Assembly: GCA_009746045.1 (NCBI GenBank)
Contig: RPFO01000016.1
Location: 1,140,104-1,202,103 of the forward strand
Reading direction: 5' to 3'
DNA: 62,000 nt
Source: Mesostigma viride
Lineage: Eukaryota; Streptophyta; Mesostigmatophyceae; Mesostigmatales; Mesostigmataceae
Of the stretch, positions 37,736 through 48,285 are shown piece by piece (position 1 is the first letter of the stretch; each line of letters opens with the position of its first letter). Both the position numbers and the translations under genes were made by a program. The notes beneath the pieces are model-generated. The model did no database searches, had not been told where the DNA came from, and saw only the letters and a list, made by a program, of their open reading frames with translations.

Positions 37736-38944
37736 CGAGACAGAGAGAGACTGCATGTGTGTTATTGCAGTCATGTTGGATCACCTCAGAGAGATGAACA
37801 AGTAACATGACAGCCGCGAGTACGCGAAATCCTACGGCAACAACATACCAGAATCTTGCAAAACAATATCTTGCAATTACCTTCCGGACTACTCTCCGGG
37901 TCCATGATTTACGTGCTAAACAAGTACACGAATATCAATCCCGTGCGACATGTACTTTACAAAGAAAGCCTAGCAACTTTCAAGAGAAAGCAGCCCATGT
38001 AAATGAGGATTCCTTGATACGTCATGCAGAAGCGAGGACCCAGTTAGTTATGCAGAAGCAAGGATCCATTTAAGAGGTAAAATATGATATGAAAATGCTG
38101 CCATCGAAGTACACCTAGTCTAAACTACCATAATCCACTCAACAGCACATAGTGCCAGGCATTCCTTGACAGCAGATTCTAAAAAACCAAACAGTATACC
38201 ATGGCTCTTTCACCAGGATATAACTCTATTTTTCAAGCATGACATTCAAACATTCAAACATGAAAACTACGGGAAGAGATTGTGACGTCGGCATTGCTGT
38301 GGCGTTGTGACGCAAGCCCGGCCACAAACAACCCTTAGCTGGAATGCATCGAAACTGAATATGCGTCACAACATGGTAGCAACAGAAGCAGCGAGTACAT
38401 GTCCTACACAAATGGACTAAATATATTGAACGACTGTTCCTCGCATGCATGCATCACAGGCGCAGCTCCTTCCCGAAACTTGGAGCAATATTGCAGGGAA
38501 GCAAGAGGCAGGCCATCAGTCGGAAATACCTTCGCAGACGCAATGTCATTTCTCTTTGCTGCTTCCTTCACGGATTTCCTGACATTCTTCTCCTCCCTTT
38601 CAATGTCTGAAATGACAGATCCACTCGGCGCAATTATGAATCAGCCAAACGAGGTGTACGGCTTTGAATGCGAGGGGGCCAATTAGAAGTCTGAGGTAAT
38701 AATAACGTGTACTCACACGCCATATCCCAGCAGAAAACTCAGGTACGGGACAGGCCGCTGAAACATCGAAACGAAGGACCTTTCGCATGCAATTAGCAGA
38801 TTACGCAGCACCAATCAAAGAATGAAATCGGCTGTACTCACCTCTAACCTGGCGTTCCACCTGTCGCATATTCCCACGAAGCTTCCGCTGCCATTCTCTA
38901 ACCTGCTCCTGCGGTGTCGGTTTCTTAAATAGGCTTTGGAACAT
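28783..38944 (-). CDS. VPS24: VPS24/CHMP3, ESCRT-III subunit (six exons, complete)
   Basis: An ESCRT-III subunit that polymerises on endosomal membranes to pinch off vesicles and is removed by VPS4. Exons in transcript order: 38842-38944, 38530-38606, 37004-37094, 36027-36148, 30231-30404, 28783-28878. Phases join perfectly: 663 nt, 220 residues, close to the ~220-230 of plant and animal VPS24. It starts MFQSLFKKPTPQEQVREWQR (basic N-terminus of helix 1). Core blocks are DIEREEKNVRKSVKEAAKR, KEIVRSRKAVSRLYENRAQI, LQKSTEVMKLVNDLMK and AGVIDEMVGESMESAL. An acidic linker leads to the C-terminal MIM1-type helix ELSELRARLNQVRS and TAG. The wording is plant-like. Introns 1-4 are GT-AG; intron 5 is GC-AG (GAG/GCAAGT). 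Intron 4 (5.6 kb) holds the 39-bp minisatellite. Exons 1-2 have much lower GC3 than exon 3. Confidence 0.96.
28895..29125. repeat. Degenerate ~25-bp repeat in VPS24 intron 5
   Basis: Phrases such as GTTGCAGGGCCGACACA, CAGATATTGCAAGGCCAACA and CAGATATTGCGAGGCCAA recur eight or nine times. They sit just upstream (on the gene strand) of the last exon's acceptor. Confidence 0.75.
29140..30230 (-). other. Rest of VPS24 intron 5, with copies of the exon 5 donor
   Basis: The GC donor context GAGGCAAGTTGGGGGG (30218-30233) recurs at about 30045-30062 (GAGGCAAGTTGGGGGG) and, weaker, near 29868-29890 and 29243-29260. The interval 30066-30195 shares GGGCGATAGGCCAGC and flanking GT-rich sequence with intron 3 at about 36170-36270. 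No other gene is seen. Confidence 0.65.
30490..30518 (-). repeat. Copy of VPS24 exon 5 acceptor edge (near side of minisatellite)
   Basis: On the minus strand TTGCAGGCCTGCGTCATCGA TGGGATGG mirrors the true exon 5 start TGCAG/GCCGGCGTCATCGATGAGATGG at 30382-30408. It is followed by CAGGTATTG, so it could be a tiny exon with its own donor. Confidence 0.75.
30571..35139. repeat. 39-bp minisatellite, about 117 copies, in VPS24 intron 4
   Basis: The unit is TTGATTGATAGGGTTGATAG AGCGAGAGACAACTTCCGC. Because 39 is a multiple of three and the unit has no stop in one frame on each strand, both strands stay open for over 1,500 codons. Units differ by recurrent substitutions (CCGC/CTGC, GATTGAT/GAGTGAT, GTTGAT/GTCAAT). 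The GTCAAT form is confined to the first ~750 bp. A 16-unit pattern near 32010-32638 recurs near 33690-34314, so blocks have been copied. Not taken as coding. Confidence 0.97.
35180..35550 (-). repeat. Three copies of VPS24 exon 5 acceptor edge (far side of minisatellite)
   Basis: Minus-strand copies of (C)AGGCGGGTGTAGTCGATGAG ATGG occur at about 35200-35228, 35355-35384 (CTGCAGGCGGGCGTGGTCGA TGTGATGGTGGGCG) and, weakest, 35533-35556 (GACAGGCGGGTACCATCGATGG). Each keeps AG and the GATG core, then diverges. Confidence 0.85.
35557..36020. other. VPS24 intron 4, 5' portion; nothing recognised
   Basis: C-rich low-complexity sequence with ACACAC stretches. A short repeat AAGAGACGTGACCCC/AGAGACGAGACCCC occurs at 35639-35678. 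No gene is seen. Confidence 0.6.
36149..37003. repeat. VPS24 intron 3 with CCCT microsatellite and telomere-like motif
   Basis: (CCCT)n occupies about 36655-36878. CCTAAACCCTAAACCCTAAAC at 36952-36972 is a three-unit interstitial telomere-type repeat, 31 bp from the exon 3 donor. A (TAAA)n run lies at 36509-36530. Confidence 0.9.
37095..38529. repeat. VPS24 intron 2 with GA, GGAC and AGAC microsatellites
   Basis: (GA)n with CAGA interruptions at 37369-37481, (GGAC)n at 37482-37697 and (AGAC)n to about 37733. GATTCAGTC-type degenerate repeats occur at 37125-37215. From about 37.75 kb rightward the sequence becomes AT-richer and free of simple repeats. Confidence 0.9.
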
Positions 38945-39531
38945 TTTGAGACAGGATGAATTCCCAAGCACACAGTGGCGCTAGTTTGTGAGGGGGCTCA
39001 CAAAAGCACAGAGCGTTTAATGGAGGATCTCGTAGATGATACTCGTGTCCTGTGTGCGCCCATGGAAACAAGCGCCCCAGAGAACCGGATTCCCAAATCG
39101 TAACAAGTGCAGATATCTACGATGTCGTCAAGGTGGGGAGGTTGATGACAGGAAAAGTATATCAACGCACAACGTTCGTCGCAGCTGCTATATATGTAGG
39201 CAAATTGGGTCAGCCATTAACACAGGACTTGGACCGCAAATCGATTATTTTATATTTGAGCAAGATTTGAGGGCAAATAATATCAGCACCAGGCCACCAG
39301 CACGGTGAAAGGCTTCCCAGGGATCTCCCAATGTTCTAACAAGAGGAGGGGAAGTGTTAATGCCGTAGTTTGTGATGAACGGTTGGTTCATGTCCGTATC
39401 CCGTAGAAGGTAGCAAGTACGCCCGAATTATGTGGGCACTTGTACTTATTAATTAGACTACCTAGATTAGACTCGACTCACATGAGGCTATGATAACTCA
39501 AAATAATCTTGGTGAACTGACGGTTAATTAA
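38945..39531. other. Upstream region of VPS24
   Basis: This is the presumed promoter side of VPS24. A + strand frame (open about 39040-39270) and an ATG at 39020 starting MEDLVDDTRVLCAP hint at a divergent transcript, but no family is recognised and the frames do not join. The region ends at the TTAA where the nested transposon is inserted. Confidence 0.4.
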
Positions 39532-40319
39532 GGGGAGGGTCCCATGGAAATGTATCAAAACTGAAGCCCCCTAATAACTACAGAAATGCAACTGACAACA
39601 ACTGAATGATGTTTGGGGACCATAAACATGATGTTTGGGCATGCATACCACCACTTGTTGGGGGTACTACCCCCAGCCATACACCGGCTATGTGCTAAAA
39701 ATAGAAAAAAACGCTGTCCGGGGCACATCTTGCCCAGAACAGTGGGAGAACCAGTTGCATGAAAAAAGCACAACCCATATAAAAATGTCATGGGACATGG
39801 TTTCTACCTAATTGGATCAACAAAATCAGCACATCCCTATGAGTTATTAATTTTTGGGCCAAAAATACGCTTTTTTAGGCGGGGCGTCCCCATACACACT
39901 CATAACACATCAATTAGGCCTGAAAAGCACAAGTCAAATTCTGTCATGACCATAGAAGGCACTGTCAAAGTTTGGTGGCATTCTGAGCTCAGCTGTAGCA
40001 GTTATTAACCCCTAAACCGTCCTCGTGCCGATTTTCGACCACGAGTTTTACTCATGACTGGAATTCGGCATGAGTTTGTGCGCCCTGTAGAAATCTCGCG
40101 GGAAGGTTTTCGCGGGTAAAAATAGGACCGTTGGAAAGATCTAGATCTGCTCTGTCCGTAGCGCTACTGACTGACCGTATCTGACCACCGGACCAGGGTG
40201 TAAACCCTGGTCAAAGTCAACAGGGTACCCTGGTGCACCGCAGTTTTGGCGCCAAAAAAGTTCCACGAAAACTGACAAAAACGAAGGAGACGAAAAAGAC
40301 GGGTTGCGCGGACGTAGAC

Positions 40320-42747
40320 ATGGCGGACGAAAAGGTGACAGATCTGCGGAATTTTAAGCTGAAAAAGGGCATTCTCATTGCAGTGCCCGCGGAAAAGTTC
40401 GGGCTAGAGTGGGCGATAGCGCAGTATGGGGAGAAACATAGCGAAGTGCGTCTTCCTGGCAAGGTAGTGGCAAAGAAGCCGGCCGGAAATGGTGCGTGGT
40501 GCAAGTTTGAGGGCGACAAGCAGCATTATTCATTCAGCCATGAGCAGGTTTTCATATATTCGTGCAGCTCAGATGAGTACGCAGCTCTGGTAAAGGAATG
40601 CGCAGCCAGGCCGGCCCTTACGGCTGATAGCAATGACGATGATAGCGAGCAGGGCCAGGATAGCGAATCTGACGCCGGCGAGGAGGACGACGACAAGTCC
40701 GTGGATCTCGACCTGCCGACCCCGGTCAAGCCACGCAAGCCGGCCAAGCGTGCTACCGGCAACCCGAAGAAGACCCCTGCCATCAGCCACGCCCCGAAAA
40801 GGCGCAAATCATCCCTGGCGGCGAAGGCCAACGAAGTTGTCTCGGACGGTTCCGATGACGACGTTGTCTTAGTACGTGAAAGCCGCTGCGGATGGTCCGG
40901 TGCCGAGCCGCAAGGCTGAGCTCGATGATTCGGATTTTCTTGACGACACCCCTGCCATCGAGGAGCCAGCGGAGACTGTCTGGGAATTTGGTTTCGGCAA
41001 GCCAGATGCGTTTCCTTTTCCCGAGACTCCGGCGCACACGCCGCCGACAGGTACCGCCTGCCCTCAAAACCTTTCCTCTGTCCAGCTCAATTTTGGGCCC
41101 CTGGGGCTGTTCTCCCTTTTCTGGTCCCAACGTGATGTCATGGCCAAGATTGTCAAGGAGACCAACGACTATGCTGAGCTCAAGGGGGCGGGCAAGCCAG
41201 GCGCGCGTGAGTGGCGCCCGCTGACCATGCATGAGCTGGGCAAATTTCTGGGCATCATCATCAGCATGGCCCTGAGCAGGTTCCCTTCGAGGGATGACTT
41301 CTTTGGCAGCGAGGGGATGGGTGTGGGAAAGCCCGTCTGCTTCCAGGAGGTGATGACGCAGAAGCGGTTCGAGCAGATTGCGCGCTTCCTCCACTGCCAG
41401 CCATCTGCCCAGCGCCCTGCCCGCGACACCGACCCGAGGGCGCACATTCTGTGGCAGACCCTGTGGCTGGAGGAGCACCTCAACACGCTCTACCCGAAGT
41501 ACGTGAAGCCCGGCCAGCGCATCGCGCTGGACGAGCGCTCCATCCCCACGCGCCACAAGATGTGCCCCGCCAAGTGCTTCAACCCCACCAAGCCCGAGCC
41601 CTTCCACATCAAGATGTTTGCGCTGAACGACAAGACCGGCTACCTCATCAAGGTGGAGACCTACGACAAGGTCAAGGAGGAGGACCACACCTACAAGGTG
41701 GTGGAGCGCATGGTGGCTGCGGTGCCCCACCCCGCCACCGTGGCAATGGACCGCTTCTACACGAGCAAGCGCGCCATTGACCGGGTCGCTGAGATGGGCC
41801 ACCGCGTGGTGGGCACCATCTGCGCCAACCGCAAGGGGCTGCCCTTCGACGAGGTGACCAAGCGCATGCCCAAGAAGAAGGAGGTGAAGCAGGGGGACTA
41901 CGCGTGGGCAGCGAGCGACGAGGGGCACCTGCTCTGCAGCTGGCAGGACAAGAAGCCGGTGTGGACGCTCTCCAAGGGGCTGGGCTGCCTCGAGGAGGTG
42001 CAGGTCACCCGGCACGGTGGCCACACCGGGGTGCGGAAGGAGGTGACTGCGCCCCACAACATCGTGGAGTACTGGCTGACCTACAAGGCCACTGACTTGT
42101 GCGACCAGTACTGCGCCGAGTACGACGTGTGCAAGGCGCTCGTGACACGGGTGTGGTGGGTGCGCCTGCTGATGGGGCACTTCGCCAACGTCCTCACCAA
42201 CAGCTACCTGCTGCACGTCATGATCCACACGGAGACGAAGGATGTCATGACCCACTCGTTCTTCCTGAGCAAGCTGGCCAAGGAGCTCAAGGACAACGCA
42301 TGGCCGGGCGCAACCCTGCCCATCCGTGAGCTGCAGGTCGCGGACATCCCCCTCAGCCGCGACGTGGGCCGCGTGGGCACCCTGCACTACCCCCCCGTGA
42401 GGATCCCGTGGGTGGAGCAGGTGCGGTGCCATCTGTGCTCCGCACAAGGCAAGAAGCACAAGACCTCGGTCATGTGCAAGCACTGCGACATGGCGTTCTG
42501 CTGCAACATGGACCGCAACTGCTTCGGCCTCTTCCACTCCGGCAAGGTGGAGGGGCTGGACTTCAACGTGACCAAGCAGCGGGTGTGGGTGCCCCTCACC
42601 GAGCGCGGGGTGTGCGCCAAGGTGTTCAAGGGCACTGCGACGAGGAAGGCAGCAGCCACCACCAAGAAGCTCAAGCTAGGGGGTGGCGCGGCGCCTCCAC
42701 CTCAGGGCGGAGCATGTCCGCGCCGGACTGATTCAAAAGGAGGCTGA
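40320..42747 (+). pseudogene. piggyBac transposase with one frame break
   Basis: It cuts and pastes DNA at TTAA sites. The reading is in two overlapping frames: 40320-40919 (199 codons from ATG, Lys-rich and acidic N-terminus) and 40876-42747. In the second frame the DDE_Tnp_1_7 core shows the catalytic aspartates D219 (ALDERSI), D292 (VAMDRFY), and D407/D410 (ATDLCDQY). A C-terminal Cys-rich finger reads CHLCSAQGKKH...MCKHCDMAFCC. The core is otherwise intact and about full length. The break near 40876 (DDDVVLV / VKAAADG) may be a single-base lesion, a sequencing error, or a very short intron. Confidence 0.85.
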
Positions 42748-44065
42748 CTGATAATGTTAGCACTTGTTGCCTACGTGGCATGGCATTTGGCCTTTTCTGT
42801 CCGCGCTCAAGCGCGCCGTGTATCACCATGGGCCGGCATGGTTTGAAGTGTGTTATAGCATGTGTTATTCTTTCATGGGCACGTGTTATTAGGTCTCATG
42901 TTTATGCATAGTGTGCAGCTGAAAATCTGCACCACGATGGTCACGGTGCCACCTAATTCTAGTTGGCAGTTTTCAGTGTTACTACACGAACCTTGGGTCA
43001 CCGTGCCACCTACTTCTAGTTGGCAGTTTTCAGTGTTACTGCACGGTCCTTGGGTTACTTTTGCATCTAGGAATGCTTGGATGTCATGTTTGTGTGCAAA
43101 CGCACATGCCCTTGCATTGCCAATCATGTAACGGTCCATCATGCATGTGATAATAATTACTACACGTAGCAGCGGGTTTCCAAGCGTGTGGTAGTGGTTT
43201 ACAATTGCTGAAGCATATAATTGTGCCAGATTGGCTGTAATAAACATAATCATGCATGTTTCATGCTTACCTATCATTTCCATGCTCAAAACTGCACTAG
43301 GATGCTTATCGTAGCCCCCAAATAACTGGTGACTCAAATGAGTCACCAGTTATTTTTAGCATTAAATTGTGGGTCCCTGGGTGAAACATGACATGTAAGT
43401 GCTTGGACATAGTGCTAGGGTACAGTTGCAGCCCCCCCTGCAATACTAGGGTAAAATTCAGGGTACACATGGTCCATCATGCAATATAAGGTTGTGAATC
43501 CCGTACTCGCGGCCCGCGCGTAGCATATCCGGCAGGGACCTGCAGTGGTTATGGCAAGTATTGGTGGCAGACAGGTGGGAATAAGTGTTAGCATGCATGT
43601 TTACCAATATTCCATGCTTACCTATCATGTCCATGCTCAAAACTGCTCTAGAATGCTTGTTTTAGCCCAAAGCCAACTGGTGACTCAAATGAGTCACCAG
43701 TTATTTTTAGCACTACCAGGTGGGTCCCTGGGGTGGTTACAATTTTTAGTGTTGGTAACCCATCATAACTAGTAAATCTATCTACAAAACCAACCCCAGG
43801 GTCAACTTATTGAGGAAAGGGGTCTATCATGCACTATAAGGGTGTCACCACACACACTCATCGTACCCCCCTGAGGGGGGGGCTATTTATAGAGCAGGGG
43901 GGGCTAGTACTGGGACCACCCACTATACCCCCAGGTGGGCCCTCATATGGGGGTGCTTGGTTCCCAGTATGGTCTGGAAATAATAATTAGGCTGAATGGG
44001 GGCACCTGTGGCGTACTGTGCAACTGGTGACTCATCCTAGGCACGAGTCAGAGACGGTTGAGGGG
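42748..44065. other. 3' non-coding part of the piggyBac element
   Basis: No open frame of note. Two copies of AACTGGTGACTCAAATGAGT CACCAGTT form perfect hairpins; a half site lies at 44021-44036 close to the right end. A GGGGGGG-rich palindrome occurs around 43867-43912. Confidence 0.7.
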
Positions 44066-45319
44066 TTAATTTTGGCAGTTGGCCACCTGTGCAGACGCTA
44101 AGGAAGGCATTAGTGAGTATTAAGCACACTAACACTTCCTATGCCATCCAAAAGGCTCCTGACCATGCCCAATTCGACCACAATGTACAAGGAGGTGGCT
44201 GGGCACGTCATGTGCCCTTGCCTTACCTCGACACGGGTAACCTGTTGCGTGTGTGCACAACAATGAGGCAGGTAGCTCTACATGCCTAGCCAACACTTCT
44301 AAAGCATATTCCAGGTTTATGGTGTGGGCATCATCCCAAAACCAAGCTCAAACACACCCTAGAAAGCCATATCCACTAATCGCCCAACAAGGGTAACAAC
44401 AGACAGTCCACAGAGAAAGCAGAATTATCATACATGCTGCTTGCCAAGGCTTCTTACCATGGTTACCTTGCCTTGCTAGCATATGAATTAGGGCTCTCCC
44501 ATTTTAGTGGGAGAAAGGCCAACAAGACAACGATAACCCCTACCTACGTGCAGTTCCACCCATGCAGTATGCCCCTCAGAAAAACCACTGCCACCTTTCT
44601 TTCCAGCGCAATTGTTTGCCAAGAAACAAACTCAAGCTTGTGAGCCATTAACCACAATGAAGCCTCTGCTAAGAAAGGCCGCGTCAATATTCACACAAAA
44701 CTGAGTGCTGTTAGCAATCTCCTTCCAAGAAACCACTCAGCAAATCCCTGACAACTTACGATATGCCACGGTCACGCTTTGACACGTCCCAGCCATGCAA
44801 CGTACATAAAAACCACTGAAAGGTGCCAGGAATCTGGCGATGCGCAGCACGGAATGGCATTATACCTGGCGCTAACTGCACGGAAAGAAGCCGAAAACTT
44901 GCGTTGATAACCCATAAAGGAAGCGAAACATTCATAGGGTCACGTTGATCACACGATCGTACCATTACCGGAATTGTCCTTCGCCCAGCGGCGCAAGAAA
45001 GAACAACCTTCCATGGAATAATAAGACGCGCATCCCGCGAGCCTGGAGAGTGTCTTACCGATCATGACGGAAATCTTGCCGAGACCCAGCAAATTTTTTA
45101 AAGCTTTACCAATAACAATTTAAACGCATCCTTGACGCTAGGTAAAGCCCATAAAACCTGACAATCACCGCCGCCAGCGTGCATTCTAATAATTTATTCC
45201 TCTCGATGAAAACATCAGATTGGACCCCCGTGGCGATGGTCATCATGCAATAAAATCATCGACACTGCAAAAAACGCGAACTCCGCTACGAAGTAGTATC
45301 ATTTACTCATCGTCTTTAA

Positions 45320-47018
45320 CCCCTAAATGGGCAGAAATACTGCCGATGCATCGGCTGTAACTTCACAATTTTGCAAACCAGATGCCATCCAACCCACCCA
45401 TACCCAATGGCTGTCCTTGGGGGCCAAGCATGTCCATGAGTTGCCCTTCGGGTTGGTATATCACAACCTTACATATATGCAGGGTAGGCCATGTATAACT
45501 GCCTTCAAAGTCAGGGGGGTCAAGACGAGCGTTTTCATTTTTGGTAGAATGTGCATTTTGAATTATGTTGTAAGAGCTAGGCACCTACCACTTCAGGGAT
45601 GATAAACAATTAGTTGCTGAACAGTTTGAGCCATTGGGGTCATCATTTGGGTGGGTATACCAGCAGTTACACCCAGTACAGCCCATAGGGGTACCGTTGG
45701 TAAAAAGCAACCAAGGGGGTAGGAGTGGGCATACTACCTACTAATACCTACTAATATGGCCCCCAACCATGCCACACAATACATTTCCCTTCCACAATGA
45801 TGGGGAAACATAACTGCATCATCACACTGCCCTTACATGGCACCTATGTGCAGGTGCCACCTTGTCCATGCACGTAGGTAACGTGGTGCGGATACCCTAC
45901 GCAAGGCATGCATTCTAGGAGGCAGCCACCAACAAACTAGTGATTTTAAGCCTATTTCAGCCTGCCCTAGCAAGGATAAACTAGGCCTAAGCTGCTATAG
46001 CTTGCCAGGTGATGGCCAGCACACCTGGTGGCACATGCTGACAATGGGAAGCTTCTACTCACCGGTTACATGCTTGATGATGCCACAGAGACCAGCCAAC
46101 TGCCTCACACTCATGCAATATGTGTGTGGGAAATGTATAACAAACATATATGGAGGTATTCAAACCCATACAGCCTCTAAAACTTTTCACCATCACCCTG
46201 TGGCAGGTCAACTGACTGAGGGAAGCATCTAAGAAGGGTGTTTTAGAAAGGGGCCAGGCCAGGGTCAAGAAAGAGCATGAATAATGCAAAAAGAATGTGC
46301 TACACAAGCTAGAACGTATATATAAACGCCAAACATCGATAGGAAAACGATGCTTAAGCTTTACCAGGCATGGATGGCGTTACCTTGGCCCAGGCGGTGG
46401 CCGCAAAATGGCGCATTTCGGCACACCAAAGTTGTGCAGCATGGTCGCTGGATTCGGCGATTTCTGGCCACCCTTGCACGTTTACGACTACTATGTATCA
46501 TAAAAAGTACAAAGAAACCAATATATCCTTTAAAATACGCCGGAAAGTTATTGCTGTCAACGTTTCTATCGTCCGGCCTGATCGCAGTTTTTTCCAGCAA
46601 GAACGCTGCCGACACCTATCAAATGGCATTCCCGCGAACCAAAAATTGGCCTGTATCATCTTTAGGACGTATAAAATCAATTTCCTGAGTTTGGTCAGAA
46701 AATTCGAACGAAAACGTAAACGCCATGCGTGGGCGCAAGCCGCCATGGCCAGGTCGTCGTTTTCCGGAATGCACGTTGTACGTGAAAAAGTACCCTGACC
46801 CCTTGTACTTTGACCGGCCAGAACACCTCTATAACTTTGTCAGAAGTATGCAAACCCTAGTACCATGCTGTGAGGAAAATTATAAACTTTCGATCTTCTC
46901 AGCTAAACTTTTCCTAATTCTCAACAGTTTTCGCGGCATTTGGTCCCCCGAGAAGGGGCCGACGTGTCGGCTGTAACTCAGTTTTAGGCGGAAAATCGGC
47001 AGCCAGACCATTTAGGGG
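45320..47018. mobile_element. 1.7-kb non-autonomous TTAA element
   Basis: TTAA (45316-45319)/CCCCTAAATGG at the left, CCATTTAGGGG/TTAA (47019-47022) at the right. The copy at 60219-62000 keeps one TTAA (60392-60395) at this point, so the empty site is visible. The ends resemble those of the 4.06-kb piggyBac (CCCCTAAA), so that transposase could mobilise it. Open frames inside (for example 46370-46798) show no motif. Confidence 0.9.
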
Positions 47019-47291
47019 TTAAGATTCGCTCAGTTTCTCTACATTCCGCGAGCTATCTTTTTCTACTCTGCCTGAAAGCACGTCGCCATGGCCAGCTCCG
47101 GCAGGGGTGCGCGCCCCGTGCACCACTTTTTCACGGTACGGACGGGTACCGCGAATTTTTCGGCGCCAAAATATTCGCGCCGGGACCGTCCCCTTAATTA
47201 ACTGTATGTAGGTGAACCGGGTCGACGGCCGGGTCGTCGGTGAAGCACCGGCGCTTCACCGGCCCTTCACCTGCTGTTCACTGAATCCGAC

Positions 47292-48245
47292 ATGGGCGCA
47301 AGGGTCGCAGACCGCAACGACCGACATACAGTCTTGAACTGTAGTGAACTGCTCGCCAGTGAACTGGCTGTGGAGGCGCGGGAAGTCCCAGATTTCGCGG
47401 GAAAGGGCGCAAACGTCAAGCCAGCATCCCGTGTTGGCGTGCTGGCCAACATGCAGTTTGATAGCACCGTGCTGGCATTTACTAGCTGCATGGAAAGTAG
47501 AGCGATGGTCATGGCGCACGGTCGAGGCAAGGAACCTGACCTCGGAATAAACTACGATGACATGTCAGATACGGAGTACGAAGACGCCCGAGCACGACCG
47601 ACATCTTGCTAGCTTGGAGCTAGATGATGATGCCGACAACAATGACGGTGGGGACGAGGAGCCTACTGGCCCCGACAACAGTGGGGACGAGTGAGTGGGA
47701 TGGTGATGCAAAGCGGGACAAGGCTGCCGTTAGGGAGTTCGTCAAGAAGGAGCGCATTGTAGTGAACGGCCTGCTGACGAACAACTACAAGCAATCCTGC
47801 CTTCAGTGCGGCATTACCTGGAAGGGGAGCGCCACTAGTAGGGCAAAGCTCCACATCGTGGGCAAGCCTTGGTGCCGGGATGTGAAGCCTTGCCCCAATC
47901 CGCCGAAGGCATATAATAGGGCGTATTTGCAGGGGATTTTCAGGGCCAAGGACCTGAAGAGGCGTGGCCAAGCGGACCACATGGAGCTCGTGACCAAGCG
48001 CCGGGCAGCGACTCAACTGGGATGGCCTCGTGGAGGGCAGCGCCTCTGAGTGGCACGACGCCCAGGTTGGCTCTTCACAACAGCACAGCTCGAGCAGACC
48101 TGAGGCGTCCGAGGAGGGCCTGACCATGCCGCAGATGATGAAGCTGGATAAGCTGCAGCTGGACCTTGCATTGTGCAAGGGTTTTATTTCTGCTGGTATC
48201 CCTTTCAATGTCCTTAACAATGATGCATTACACGTGCTGCATTGA
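47292..48245 (+). pseudogene. hAT-like transposase N-terminus (BED finger), broken
   Basis: Frame 47624-48049 contains CLQCGITWKG...RAKLHIVG...VKPC, a BED-type zinc finger. A second frame, 48030-48245, continues with KLDKLQLDLALCKGFISAG IPFNVLNND, the segment that follows BED fingers in hAT transposases. The upstream frame at 47292-47612 ends acidic (YDDMSDTEYED) and may be an earlier exon. No catalytic or dimerisation domain is found before the LINE cluster interrupts at 48286. Confidence 0.65.
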
Positions 48246-48285
48246 CACTGTATGTATGGCATGGTGGTGGCTGCCTGCATATATA

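Larger units (their letters stand above)
40009..44065 (+). mobile_element. 4.06-kb piggyBac-type transposon
   Basis: TTAA (40005-40008)/CCCCTAAACCGTC at the left and the inverse of CCCCTCAACCGTC before TTAA (44066-44069) at the right. The related element at 60219-62000 has a single TTAA at the corresponding place (61646-61649), proving insertion. Besides the transposase it has a ~64-bp tandem repeat (42935-43055) and a duplicated ~150-bp block holding a 28-34-base palindrome (43321-43354, 43675-43702). Confidence 0.92.
39532..47193. mobile_element. Outer TTAA-flanked element (host of two nested insertions)
   Basis: The left end is TTAA/GGGGAGGGTCCC (TTAA 39528-39531) and the right end GGGACCGTCCCC/TTAA (47194-47197). 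The inverted ends are about 12 bp with one mismatch and the duplication TTAA indicates the piggyBac superfamily. Removing the insertions at 40009-44065 and 45320-47018 leaves about 1.9 kb without a recognisable transposase, so it is non-autonomous. An inverted second copy is at 60219-62000. Confidence 0.85.

Noticed and set aside
39020-39270. A divergent gene upstream of VPS24
   Set aside because: Two short frames (MEDLVDDTRVLCAP... and a following one) do not join by clear splice sites and match no family I recognise.
40783-42537. A 584-codon minus-strand frame
   Set aside because: Shadow of the GC-rich piggyBac transposase on the opposite strand; no family motifs, His/Leu/Val-rich.
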